In this document: piece after piece, positions 42,917 to 51,377 of the stretch
Layout of the letters: the number at the start of each line of letters is the position of its first letter
How positions within the stretch are numbered: position 1 is the first letter of the stretch
From: CAZGRP01 sp964527995
Lineage (GTDB): Bacteria > Zhuqueibacterota > Zhuqueibacteria > Oceanimicrobiales > CAZGRP01
Length of the DNA stretch: 64,000 nt
Assembly (NCBI GenBank): GCA_964527995.1
Contig: CAZGRP010000013.1
Coordinates: 1 to 64,000, forward strand
Direction of reading: 5' to 3'
Position numbers and translations under genes: made by a program
The notes under the pieces: model-generated
Databases searched by the model: none
What the model saw: only the letters and a program-made list of their open reading frames with translations
What the model was told of the DNA's origin: nothing

Positions 42917-44304
42917 AAGGAAGAATCCTTGTTGTGGACGACGAGAAGCTGAAGCGCGTCACCCTGAAGACGCAGCTTGAGGACGAAGGCTACGTCGTTG
43001 AGACGGGCGAAAATGCATTCGTCGGCCTGGAACATCTTCGTTCCAACAGCTTCGACGTTGTCATCACGGATCTGCGCATGCCCTCCATGGACGGCCTGAC
43101 GTTCCTTCGCGAAATCAAGAAGCTCTCTCCCGGCACCGAGGTGATCATGATGACGGCCTACGGTTCGATCGAGAACGCCGTCGAAGCAATGAAAGAAGGT
43201 GCCTACGATTACATCACCAAACCCTTTCCTTACGAGGAACTGTCCATCAAGCTGGAACGGCTGATGGAGCACCGGGAAGGGCGTGAGGAGATCGAGGCGC
43301 TGCGGAGGAAAATCGAGTCCCAGTACGGCTACCAGAACCTGATTGGCCGTTCGTTGCCCATGCGCATGGTGTTCGAAAAGGCTGAGATGGTGGCCGACAG
43401 CGACGTCACGGTCCTGATTCAGGGGGAGACCGGCACCGGCAAGGAAATGCTCGCAAACGCTATCCATTATAACAGCTCTCGCCGGCACGGCCCGTTCGTG
43501 AAGCTGAGTTGTGCCATTCTCAACCGCGACATTCTGGAAAGCGAGTTGTTCGGGCACGAAAAAGGTGCCTTCACAGGCGCCCTGCGCCGCAAGCGCGGCC
43601 GCTTCGAGCTGGCCGACGGCGGCACGATCTTCCTCGACGACGTCGACGATATTCCCTTCGATCTCCAGGTGAAGTTGCTGCGCGTCATCCAGGAGAAGAC
43701 CTTCGAGCGCGTTGGCGGAGAACAACCTTTGAAGGTCGATGTGCGCCTGATCTGCGCCACGAAGAAGGATCTCCTCAAGATGGTCGGTGACGGGGCCTTC
43801 CGCGAAGATCTCTACTATCGCCTCAACGTGGTCAAGATCGAGCTCCCTCCTCTGCGCGCCCGAGGCGACGATGTTCTCCTTCTGGCTTCGCACTTTCTCG
43901 AACGGCTGAGCAAGGAGCAGGACAGGCCGGCGAAAAGACTCTCTCCGGATGTCCAACGGATCCTGTTACGCTACCAGTGGCCGGGAAACGTCCGTGAATT
44001 GCAGAACGTGATCGAGCATGGCGTTGCTCTGTCTCGGGCAGACACCGTCTGCGTTGAAGACCTGCCGGAATACCTGCAGCGGACAGGGACCGGGCCAGAG
44101 GTCGCCTCGCTGTCGTTGAACGGCGAGCAAAAAGTGAATTTCGCCGAGGTCATCCGCGACACCGAAGCCCAACTCATCTTCTGGGCCTTGGAGCGAGCTG
44201 GCGGGAACCAGGCCAAGGCGGCCGAGCTGTTGAGCATCCCGAGGACGACCCTGCGAGACAAGCTCGCATTGATCAAGTCTCGCAAAGATGCAGACCGCCG
44301 CTGA
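42913..44304 (+). CDS. Sigma-54-dependent response regulator, NtrC family
   Basis: 463 aa. Receiver with Asp9/Asp10 and phospho-acceptor Asp53 (VITDLRMP); AAA+ domain with GETGTGKE and GAFTGA; a C-terminal Fis-type helix-turn-helix (KAAELLSIPRTTLRDKL). Walker B reads IFLDDVDD, so Asp sits where most family members have the catalytic Glu; this form recurs in some subfamilies and may slow ATP hydrolysis. The ATG at 42913 overlaps the kinase stop (ATGA). Cognate partner of the diheme sensor kinase. Confidence 0.93.
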   Translation: MKGRILVVDDEKLKRVTLKTQLEDEGYVVETGENAFVGLEHLRSNSFDVVITDLRMPSMDGLTFLREIKKLSPGTEVIMMTAYGSIENAVEAMKEGAYDYITKPFPYEELSIKLERLMEHREGREEIEALRRKIESQYGYQNLIGRSLPMRMVFEKAEMVADSDVTVLIQGETGTGKEMLANAIHYNSSRRHGPFVKLSCAILNRDILESELFGHEKGAFTGALRRKRGRFELADGGTIFLDDVDDIPFDLQVKLLRVIQEKTFERVGGEQPLKVDVRLICATKKDLLKMVGDGAFREDLYYRLNVVKIELPPLRARGDDVLLLASHFLERLSKEQDRPAKRLSPDVQRILLRYQWPGNVRELQNVIEHGVALSRADTVCVEDLPEYLQRTGTGPEVASLSLNGEQKVNFAEVIRDTEAQLIFWALERAGGNQAKAAELLSIPRTTLRDKLALIKSRKDADRR

Positions 44305-44514
44305 CGGATTGAGCCCCGTGGGTGGCGAATCACCGTCACCTCGACTCGCTTGTCCAACCTTTCTTGAATCAAATACTTACAACGATCTACCCTTTTCCTG
44401 CGGACGGCGTGCCGTCACTGAGGCGGTGATTTATCCCCGCGACGGTATCTGGCAGGCACGGACGATGTGCCACAACACTCAGGTTTTTATGTAATTAGGG
44501 CAATTGCCTCCTGC
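44305..44514. other. Upstream regulatory region of the split ACIII operon
   Basis: No gene is supported between 44305 and 44626. Two dyads are seen: GACGGC-GT-GCCGTC (about 44403-44416) and GGCAC-N7-GTGCC (44455-44471), the latter about 45 bp before the sigma-54-like site at 44515. They could be activator binding sites. Confidence 0.35.
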
Positions 44515-44529
44515 TGGCACAGTTTTTCC
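44515..44529 (+). promoter_or_regulatory. Candidate sigma-54 promoter, weak -12
   Basis: TGGCACAGTTTTTCC: perfect -24 element, but the -12 reads TTCC rather than TTGC. It lies about 100 bp before the pentaheme gene at 44627. Confidence 0.35.
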
Positions 44530-44626
44530 TTCCCCCAAAGCCCGGTTTAGTTAGTGCGAAGCGAGGTCGATCGGGTACGACATGATCGGATGACGCTGGC
44601 TTTCTTGGTGAACTGAAGGAACTTGA

Positions 44627-45130
44627 ATGTCTCGCACGCTACGAATCGCAGCTCTGGCAGTTTTCTTTCTGGTGTCGGTTGTCGGGTTCTTTGGTGCCAG
44701 GGGCGGTGAAGAACAGCAACCCATCATCTACAGTCACGAACAGCATGTCACCGAACTGGAAATGGAGTGCCTCGACTGCCATACGCGCGCCAAGATCGCT
44801 GCCCGGGCGACGATCCCCAACATCGAGGTGTGCGGCGATTGTCACTCTGACACCGAAACGGACAACGTTGAGGAGCGCAAGGTGGGGCAGTATGTGATCG
44901 ATGGGAAGCGCATCCCCTGGCGGCAGGTGCATCGTGTTCCGGACTACGCCTACTTCTCCCATCGCCGTCATGTCGCCCTGGGCGAAATCGAATGCAGCAC
45001 GTGCCACGGCGATGTTGCGAACATGAAGACGCCGTTCGTGCGACCATTCCGCCCGATCAAGATGTCATGGTGTATTTCATGCCATGAAAAACGCTCCGTG
45101 ACCAACGACTGTACCGCCTGCCATCGTTGA
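44627..45130 (+). CDS. Pentaheme cytochrome c (ActA/QrcA-like)
   Basis: 167 aa. An N-terminal hydrophobic signal or anchor (about 5-24), then five CxxCH sites: CLDCH, CGDCH, CSTCH, CISCH, CTACH. The block VPDYAYFSHRRHVALG matches the ActA end at 63759 (LPDFVYFDHRRHVNAG), so it is an ActA-type subunit. It accepts electrons from, or donates them to, the Mo/FeS part of the complex encoded next. First gene of the 44627-49980 operon. Confidence 0.9.
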   Translation: MSRTLRIAALAVFFLVSVVGFFGARGGEEQQPIIYSHEQHVTELEMECLDCHTRAKIAARATIPNIEVCGDCHSDTETDNVEERKVGQYVIDGKRIPWRQVHRVPDYAYFSHRRHVALGEIECSTCHGDVANMKTPFVRPFRPIKMSWCISCHEKRSVTNDCTACHR

Positions 45131-45174
45131 ATCGACCGAGGTAGCGCCCTTCGAGCGGTAAAGGAGGAGTCGAG

Positions 45175-47652
45175 TTGGATATCTCTCGTCGAGAGTTTAT
45201 GAAGCTGTTGGGGTTTTCGACGACCGGAGTTGCGCTCGGTATCTTCGGGGCAGACAGTCTGCTGTCGATCCCGGATAAGGTTTTTCAGCGCGCAGCCGCA
45301 GGGCCCGGCATCGAAACCTGGAAGGCGTCCATCTGCACTCTTTGCGGCGGCGGCTGTGGTGTGCGCGTCCGCCGAATCGATGGCATCCCGGTGCGGGTGG
45401 CAGGCAACCCTCTCTATCCGATCAACCGCGGCGCCGTGTGCCCGCGTGCCGAGGCCGGCATCGAGCTGTTGTTCCATCCGGATCGGCTGCGGCAGCCTTT
45501 GAAGCGTGCCGGCGGCCGCGGCAGCGGCGCCTGGGAGCCTGTGTCCTGGGAAGAAGCGCTTGCCACTCTGGCCGATCGGCTCCGCAGCCTGCGTGCGAAG
45601 GGCACGCCGGAGCGCTTGGTCGTCGTAAATCGAGACGTCGGCACTGCGCTGACGGGCCTGTTGGAGAGATTCCTCAAGTCGTTTGGCTCGCCCAACCTGC
45701 TCTGCGCCAATGACGGACAGATCAATGCCGTCGCCTCGACAGTGACCCACGGCTGGCAGTGGCCTGTGGCGTACGACCTCCTCAACACCGCCTTCGTACT
45801 CAACTTCGGTGGCAACTTTCTCGACGATGGACCGTCGCCGATACGATTCAACCAGATCTACTCGCGCTTGCGGAACCGCCGCGACGGTGGCCGCGCCCGC
45901 ATCGTGCACATCGATTCCTTCATGTCGCGGACCGCGATCCAGTCGAGCGAGTGGGTGCCGGTCCAGCCGGGAACGATGGCGGCGTTGGCCCTCGGTATCG
46001 CCCATGTCATGATCCGGGACGGTAGCTTCGACCGGGAATTCGTGCGGCGGCAGTGCTTCGGGTTCGAAGACTGGCGGGACGCCAAGGGAGTCCGACACCA
46101 GGGTTTTCGCCGTCTGGTGGATGAGAACTACTATCCGGAGAAGGTCTCCAATATTACGGGTGTGCCAGGCAGGCAGATCATCGATCTCGCCCGCCGCTTT
46201 GCTGCGGCGGAACCGGCGCTTGCGTTGGCCGGCGGTCAGGCGGCCAACAGCACCAATGGCCTGTATACGCTTTGGGCGATTTACTGCCTCAACGCGCTCA
46301 AAGGAAATCTGGATCGCGAGGGAGGGGTGCTGTTTCCGCTGCCGTTGAAGCCATCGCGACTGTCCCCGGTGCCCCTGGATGCGACCGCCCGCCGCGGCCT
46401 GAGTCGACCGCGTGTCACGAGCGCCGGCAATGAGCTGTCGCTTGCCTTTCCTTCGGCCGAGGGTCTGGCCGATGCCGTGCTCGAAGGCAAGCCCTATCCC
46501 GTCGACACGCTGGTGCTGGCCAGCGGCGATCCGCTGTTCGAGTCGGCGGATCAGAAGAGATTTGCCGAGGCGCTGCGGAAGATACCTTTTATTGTCGCAT
46601 GCACGCCGTTTCTTAACGACACGGCTTCCTTTGCTGATTTGATCCTTCCAGACCACGTTTTTCTTGAGAAGTGGGACGCCAGCATCAACGTGCACGGCGT
46701 GGAGTTTCAGCACTTTGGCGTGCAGCAACCGGTGATCGAGCCGCTCTACGACACGCGTCAGACCGGCGACGTGTTTCTGGAAATCTCCCGTGCGCTGGGG
46801 GGAAGTGTGGCCGCTGCGCTGCCCTGGCAGGATACCCAGGCCTATCTGAAGACGCTGGCCCGGGGTCTCTTCGACTCCGGCCAGGGTACCGTGGTTTCTG
46901 AGACCGTGGAAGTTTCGTGGATCGAGTTTCTGAAGAAGCGTGGCTGGCAGCCGGTGCAGTACGCCACCTTTGAAGACTTCTGGTCGGTGCTGCTGGAGAA
47001 GGGGGGATGGTGGAATCCTTTCTATCGGCCGGTCAAGCGGCGCCGACTTTTCCTGACGCCCTCCCGCAAATTTGAATTCTATTCTCAGCGGCTGCGGAAC
47101 GAGGTCGAGCGTCTCACTGGCCGCCAGGCAGGGCATGAACTGTTCCGCCGCTGGCAGGTCGATGCGCGCGGCGATCTGCTGTACCTACCCCACTACGAGA
47201 CGCCACGATTTGGTCGCAATGGGATTCGATTCCCCTACCACTTGCTGACCTTCAGATTGCTGGCAAGTCCGCAAAACTGCGGCGCGAACCTGGCCCTTAT
47301 GCAGGAGCAGGCTGGGGTGCACACGCGGCGCTACTGGCATCCATGGGTTGAGATCAACCCTGATACAGCGGCACGTCTGGGCATTCGAGATGGCGACTGG
47401 GTCAATGTGATCTCGGTCAATGGTCGTATTCAACTTCGCGCTCGTGTCGTTCCCACGGTAATGCCGGAAGTGGTGGCGGTTCCCTTTGGTTTTGGCCAGA
47501 AGCGGCCGAGCTTTGCCGGGAAGGTCGTTGTGGCCAACCCGCAGGAGATCTTCAGCGGCGATACGGATCGGCTCAGCGGCCTGCCGTCGCTGATCTCAAC
47601 CAAGGTACGCATCGAAAAGGCGAAGAAGGTGGAGCGGAGGGTCCATGCCTAG
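45175..47652 (+). CDS. Molybdopterin-oxidoreductase-family subunit (ActB1/QrcB-like)
   Basis: 825 aa from a TTG with AAGGAGGAG upstream. Twin-arginine signal (SRREFMKLLG), so it is exported folded. All four ligands for an N-terminal [4Fe-4S] cluster are present (Cys54, Cys57, Cys61 in CTLCGGGC; Cys89). The fold continues through the Mo-bisPGD domains (LILPDHVFLEKWD, then the C-terminal NPDTAARLGIRDGDWV). After GSPN, where catalytic PsrA-type enzymes place a Mo-binding Cys, this protein reads CANDGQ without an aligned Cys, so it may be non-catalytic, as are ActB and QrcB. Overlaps the FeS gene by 8 bp. Confidence 0.85.
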   Translation: MDISRREFMKLLGFSTTGVALGIFGADSLLSIPDKVFQRAAAGPGIETWKASICTLCGGGCGVRVRRIDGIPVRVAGNPLYPINRGAVCPRAEAGIELLFHPDRLRQPLKRAGGRGSGAWEPVSWEEALATLADRLRSLRAKGTPERLVVVNRDVGTALTGLLERFLKSFGSPNLLCANDGQINAVASTVTHGWQWPVAYDLLNTAFVLNFGGNFLDDGPSPIRFNQIYSRLRNRRDGGRARIVHIDSFMSRTAIQSSEWVPVQPGTMAALALGIAHVMIRDGSFDREFVRRQCFGFEDWRDAKGVRHQGFRRLVDENYYPEKVSNITGVPGRQIIDLARRFAAAEPALALAGGQAANSTNGLYTLWAIYCLNALKGNLDREGGVLFPLPLKPSRLSPVPLDATARRGLSRPRVTSAGNELSLAFPSAEGLADAVLEGKPYPVDTLVLASGDPLFESADQKRFAEALRKIPFIVACTPFLNDTASFADLILPDHVFLEKWDASINVHGVEFQHFGVQQPVIEPLYDTRQTGDVFLEISRALGGSVAAALPWQDTQAYLKTLARGLFDSGQGTVVSETVEVSWIEFLKKRGWQPVQYATFEDFWSVLLEKGGWWNPFYRPVKRRRLFLTPSRKFEFYSQRLRNEVERLTGRQAGHELFRRWQVDARGDLLYLPHYETPRFGRNGIRFPYHLLTFRLLASPQNCGANLALMQEQAGVHTRRYWHPWVEINPDTAARLGIRDGDWVNVISVNGRIQLRARVVPTVMPEVVAVPFGFGQKRPSFAGKVVVANPQEIFSGDTDRLSGLPSLISTKVRIEKAKKVERRVHA

Positions 47653-48328
47653 GTGGGGAATGGTCATCGATCTGAATAAGTGTACCGGCTGCGGCGAGTG
47701 CGTGGCGGCCTGCAAGATCGAGAACAACGTCGCGATCGTCGGCCCCGAAGAGTCTGACCGGGGTCGAACCATGCTGTGGATGGACATCATTACCATGGTC
47801 GACGGGGAATACCCGCATGCGAAAGTGCGCCAGATTCCGCGGCCGTGCTTCCATTGTGATAACCCACCGTGTACCAAGGTTTGTCCTGTTCGCGCCACCT
47901 ACCTGGACGAAGAAGGTATCGTCGCGCAAATCTTTCCCCAGTGCATCGGCTGCCGCTACTGCATGGCGGCCTGCCCGTACACGGTGAAAAGCTTCAACTG
48001 GTACGCTCCGTACTGGCCTAAAACCATGGCTGCGAGCCTCGACCCGGATGTTTCGGTTCGGCCCGTAGGTGTCGTTGAGAAGTGCACCTTCTGCGTTCAT
48101 CGCCTTCAGAAAGCTCGGGAACAGGCCCGAGCCGAGAAGCGCGAGTTGCGCGAAGGGGATTACATTCCAGCCTGTGTGGAAAGCTGTCCGACCCAGGCCA
48201 TCGCTTTCGGCGACCTGGAAAATCCGGAGAGCCAGGTTTCGAAGCTGATCAAGAGTCCACGCACGTTCCGGCTTCTGGAGGAGTTGGGGACAGAGCCGAA
48301 GGTGTATTACCTAACCGAGACCGAGTGA
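47645..48328 (+). CDS. Four-cluster ferredoxin-like subunit (ActB2/QrcC-like)
   Basis: 227 aa with no signal of its own; it probably travels with the twin-arginine partner. Cys-rich blocks CTGCGECVAACK, CFHCDNPPCTKVCP, CIGCRYCMAACP and CTFCVHR...CVESCP give ligands for four [4Fe-4S] clusters. In ActB of the ACIII operon one of these has become a [3Fe-4S] site (CIGIRYC), whereas here the normal CIGCRYC remains. It links the Mo-family subunit to the NrfD-type membrane subunit. Tight packing on both sides (8-bp overlap, 1-bp gap) shows one transcript. Confidence 0.93.
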   Translation: MPRWGMVIDLNKCTGCGECVAACKIENNVAIVGPEESDRGRTMLWMDIITMVDGEYPHAKVRQIPRPCFHCDNPPCTKVCPVRATYLDEEGIVAQIFPQCIGCRYCMAACPYTVKSFNWYAPYWPKTMAASLDPDVSVRPVGVVEKCTFCVHRLQKAREQARAEKRELREGDYIPACVESCPTQAIAFGDLENPESQVSKLIKSPRTFRLLEELGTEPKVYYLTETE

Positions 48329-48329
48329 G

Positions 48330-49685
48330 ATGCAGACTGTAGACCGATCGCTGACGGACGACGACCTGTTTCGCTCTATCGAGTCTACCGGACCCGGCTT
48401 CTACTGGGCCGTGGCCGCCCTGCTTGCGGTGATTGCCTTTGCTCTGACGACTTACTACCGGCAGATCATCCTCGGCCTCGGCGTGACGGGATTGGCCCAG
48501 CCGGTGTCCTGGGGGTTCTACATCATCGACTTCGTTTTCTTCATCGGTATCAGCCATGCGGGTACCCTGATCTCGGCTATCTTGAGACTTTCGAAGGCTG
48601 AGTGGCGCCGGCCGATCACCCGAATGGCGGAAGTCATCACCGCCATCGTCCTGGCCATCGGTGGGCTGCATCCGATCATCGACCTGGGCCGTCCGGATCG
48701 CATGCTGCATCTGGTTACCGGCGGCCGACTGCAATCGCCTCTGCTGTGGGACGTCACCAGTATCACGGCCTACTTTGCCGCCAGCACCGTCTACCTCTAT
48801 CTGCCGGCCATTCCCGACATCGCCATCCTGCGCGATCGCGGCACCCGGCCGCGGTGGTTGTACGAGTTTCTGGCCTGGGGATGGCGTGGTACACCCAAGC
48901 AGCGCCACGTCCTCGAGCGCGCCATCAACATCCTCATGGTCATGGTCATCCCGATTGCTGTTTCAGTCCACACGGTCATCTCCTATATCTTCGCAATGAC
49001 GGTGCAACCGGGCTGGCACAGCACCATCTTCGGCCCCTATTTCGTTACCGGTGCGATTTTTTCGGGCATTGCAGCCCTGCTCATGGCGATGCTGGTCTTC
49101 CGCAAGGTCTATCATCTGGAGCGCTATCTCAAGGAGATCCACTTCAAGTACCTGTCGACGCTGCTGTTGATCATGTCCTTCCTCTGGTTCTACTTCACCT
49201 TTTCGGAGTACCTCACTACCTACTACGGCAATGCCCCGGATGAGATGAGGGTCTTCATGTACAAGTTTGTCGGCTCGTTCGCGCCTTACTTTTGGCTGAT
49301 GGTGGTGTGCAATTTCGTGGTGCCCGTCACTTTGCTGAGCAATCGGAGGACCCGCACACTCACTGGCATCTTCATCGCCTCGGCCAGCGTGGTGATCGGT
49401 ATGTGGCTCGAACGTCTCATCATCGTGGTGCCGTCGCTGGCCAACCCCCGGCTGCCGTATCCCACCGGCATCTACATCCCGACGCTGACGGAGTGGAGCC
49501 TTCTTGCCGGGGCAACCGCCGTGTTCATGCTTGGCTTTCTGCTGTTCGCCAAGTTCTTCCCGCTGATCTCGGTCTGGGAGGTGCGAGAAGGCCGAGAGAC
49601 CAGTGTCAAAGAGGTGGCCCAGCGCCTGCGCTCCTACCTGCCGGATGCGCCGTCGGAAGAGCAGCTTACCGAGTCGTTAAAGTAG
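48330..49685 (+). CDS. NrfD-family quinone-binding membrane subunit (ActC/QrcD-like)
   Basis: 451 aa with about ten membrane helices. The segment FYIIDFVFFIGISHAGTLIS is almost the same as in ActC at 59200 (FVFWVGIGHAGTLISAI), which marks it as ActC-type rather than short NrfD; GWHSTIFGPYFV is also shared. It holds the quinone site and passes electrons to the FeS subunit. With the preceding genes it forms a four-subunit complex lacking ActD, ActE and ActF. Confidence 0.93.
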   Translation: MQTVDRSLTDDDLFRSIESTGPGFYWAVAALLAVIAFALTTYYRQIILGLGVTGLAQPVSWGFYIIDFVFFIGISHAGTLISAILRLSKAEWRRPITRMAEVITAIVLAIGGLHPIIDLGRPDRMLHLVTGGRLQSPLLWDVTSITAYFAASTVYLYLPAIPDIAILRDRGTRPRWLYEFLAWGWRGTPKQRHVLERAINILMVMVIPIAVSVHTVISYIFAMTVQPGWHSTIFGPYFVTGAIFSGIAALLMAMLVFRKVYHLERYLKEIHFKYLSTLLLIMSFLWFYFTFSEYLTTYYGNAPDEMRVFMYKFVGSFAPYFWLMVVCNFVVPVTLLSNRRTRTLTGIFIASASVVIGMWLERLIIVVPSLANPRLPYPTGIYIPTLTEWSLLAGATAVFMLGFLLFAKFFPLISVWEVREGRETSVKEVAQRLRSYLPDAPSEEQLTESLK

Positions 49686-49707
49686 GGTTCTGAGAGGGTC
49701 TGTCCAA

Positions 49708-49980
49708 ATGAGCAAGAAAGCGATTCGCATCCTCCAGATTGCCTCGATCACCTACATCTGGATTTTTGTTCTGGCCGTGGACGGCTGGATCCTCAGCCTT
49801 CTGCGCGTTGCCAAACGGCTGCACGATGCGCTCAACGCCTCCGTGGCCATCAGCATCGTAGCCATTCCGCTTTTTCTGACGATCGCCGGTGTGCTGACGT
49901 ATGTCTTCGTTGGTCTGAGGCGTCACGAGTTCGACCCGGATGAAGTCGCAGGGTCGCACCCACAGCCCGGCACGAAGTAG
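49708..49980 (+). CDS. Small two-helix membrane protein
   Basis: 90 aa with two predicted membrane helices (about 10-30 and 46-68) and a short hydrophilic tail. No family recognised. It lies 22 bp after the NrfD-type gene and so may be an accessory subunit of the complex. It does not resemble ActD. Confidence 0.7.
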   Translation: MSKKAIRILQIASITYIWIFVLAVDGWILSLLRVAKRLHDALNASVAISIVAIPLFLTIAGVLTYVFVGLRRHEFDPDEVAGSHPQPGTK

Positions 49981-50084
49981 GCGGGTCTCTGGATTGCCGT
50001 CAGCGGCGACCGCCGGCCGGGGCCAGCCTGGAGACGCTGTGACGAGGTGGAAAGACCTGGAGCCCAAGGTCAAGGAGTGAACCC

Positions 50085-51338
50085 ATGTCGACCGTTCCGC
50101 TTTCAACTGTGAGATCCCGAACTTCCGCGACACGTCCGTTGTGTCAGCGGGTGGCGCTCGGACTTGGCTGGCTGGTGGTCATCGTGGTGGCTTTCGGGCT
50201 GGCACAAACCGTGCATGCCCAGCAGTTTCAAATGCCAGAGAATCCCCTGCGGGGCCGCCTGGTGTTCGAGGAGAAGGGGTGCATCACCTGCCATGCGATT
50301 CAGGGCGAGGGCGGAGAGATCGGTCCGGACCTTGGTCGCCGCCGTTTCTATGGAAGTGCACTCGACCTCGCCGCCGTGATGTGGAGCCACGCGCCGGAGA
50401 TGTTCCGTCGCATGCGCGAGCTTGATCTGCCATTCCCTCGCTTCACCACTCAAGAAATGTCGCAGTTAGTCGCCTACCTGTACTACTTGCGTTATCTCGG
50501 AGAACCAGGGGATCTTTACCGTGGCCGCACCCTCGTCAAGACCAAGGGATGTCTGGTATGTCACACCGTTGGAGGAAAAGGCGGCGGGACGGCCCCCGCC
50601 TTTGACAGGCTGGCAAAGTATGTGTCACCCATCTACCTCGCCCAGGCGATGTGGAACCACGGTCCCGACATGGAGCAACGGCTGAAGAAGCTCGGTATGG
50701 AAAGGCCGAAGTTCGCCCCTGGAGAAATTGTCGATCTGGCTGCCTATATCCGCGAGGCGAGCCGGAGCGCCCGGCGTGAGCGGGTATACATGTCGCCCGG
50801 CAATCCGCAGCGGGGAGCGGCCTTGTTCAAGAGTAAGGGTTGTGCCACCTGTCATTCCCCTGGAAAGGACGGGAAGGTGCTGGCCGTGGACTTGCGCCAG
50901 CTGCGGTTCGACATGAGCGTCACCGAGATAGCTGGCTTGATGTGGAACCACGGCTCGGAGATGTACAAGCTGATGCGCGAGAAGAAGATGCGTTGGCCGC
51001 GCTTCTCTGGCGGTGAGATGGCTGACCTGATTGCCTATATCTACTTTCTCCGGTTTGCCGGAGAGAAGGGCGACGCAAAGACAGGAGCGCAAGTGTTGAA
51101 GGACAGGGGATGCACAGGCTGTCATGCCCTCGAGCCGGGCAAGCAAAGTGTCGGTCCCAATCTGGCCGAGGTGCGGAATATCACCTCCCCCATCGACCTG
51201 GCACAGGTGATGTGGAACCATGCGCCGTTGATGGAGGAACTGGTTGTGGAGAGACGTCTGAAGTGGCCGCAGCTTTCCGGGCGAGATATGGCAAACATTT
51301 TTGCCTTCTTGAACAAATCGGGATCACCCGAACACTAA
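50085..51338 (+). CDS. Four-domain monoheme cytochrome c (tandem repeats)
   Basis: 417 aa with an N-terminal signal or anchor (about 25-45) and four tandem cytochrome c domains of roughly 90-95 residues, each with one CxxCH (CITCH, CLVCH, CATCH, CTGCH). Each repeat also has a conserved MWxHxPxM-like segment (MWSHAPEM, MWNHGPDM, MWNHGSEM, MWNHAPLM), whose Met is a likely axial ligand. It may be the mobile or docking acceptor of the split ACIII-like complex, replacing monoheme ActE. A paralog with the same plan lies at 52165. Confidence 0.88.
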   Translation: MSTVPLSTVRSRTSATRPLCQRVALGLGWLVVIVVAFGLAQTVHAQQFQMPENPLRGRLVFEEKGCITCHAIQGEGGEIGPDLGRRRFYGSALDLAAVMWSHAPEMFRRMRELDLPFPRFTTQEMSQLVAYLYYLRYLGEPGDLYRGRTLVKTKGCLVCHTVGGKGGGTAPAFDRLAKYVSPIYLAQAMWNHGPDMEQRLKKLGMERPKFAPGEIVDLAAYIREASRSARRERVYMSPGNPQRGAALFKSKGCATCHSPGKDGKVLAVDLRQLRFDMSVTEIAGLMWNHGSEMYKLMREKKMRWPRFSGGEMADLIAYIYFLRFAGEKGDAKTGAQVLKDRGCTGCHALEPGKQSVGPNLAEVRNITSPIDLAQVMWNHAPLMEELVVERRLKWPQLSGRDMANIFAFLNKSGSPEH

Positions 51339-51377
51339 ACAGATCCAGCTACTCAGCCTACGGAGGAGACAATAGAA

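Noticed and set aside
44968..47136. Very long open frame on the minus strand (722 codons) opposite the Mo-family gene
   Set aside because: It has no recognisable domain, is Arg/Gln/His-rich, and mirrors the codon pattern of the clear plus-strand gene; a product of high GC. The same holds for long antisense frames at 356-1894, 11052-12518, 27450-29219 and 62323-63840.
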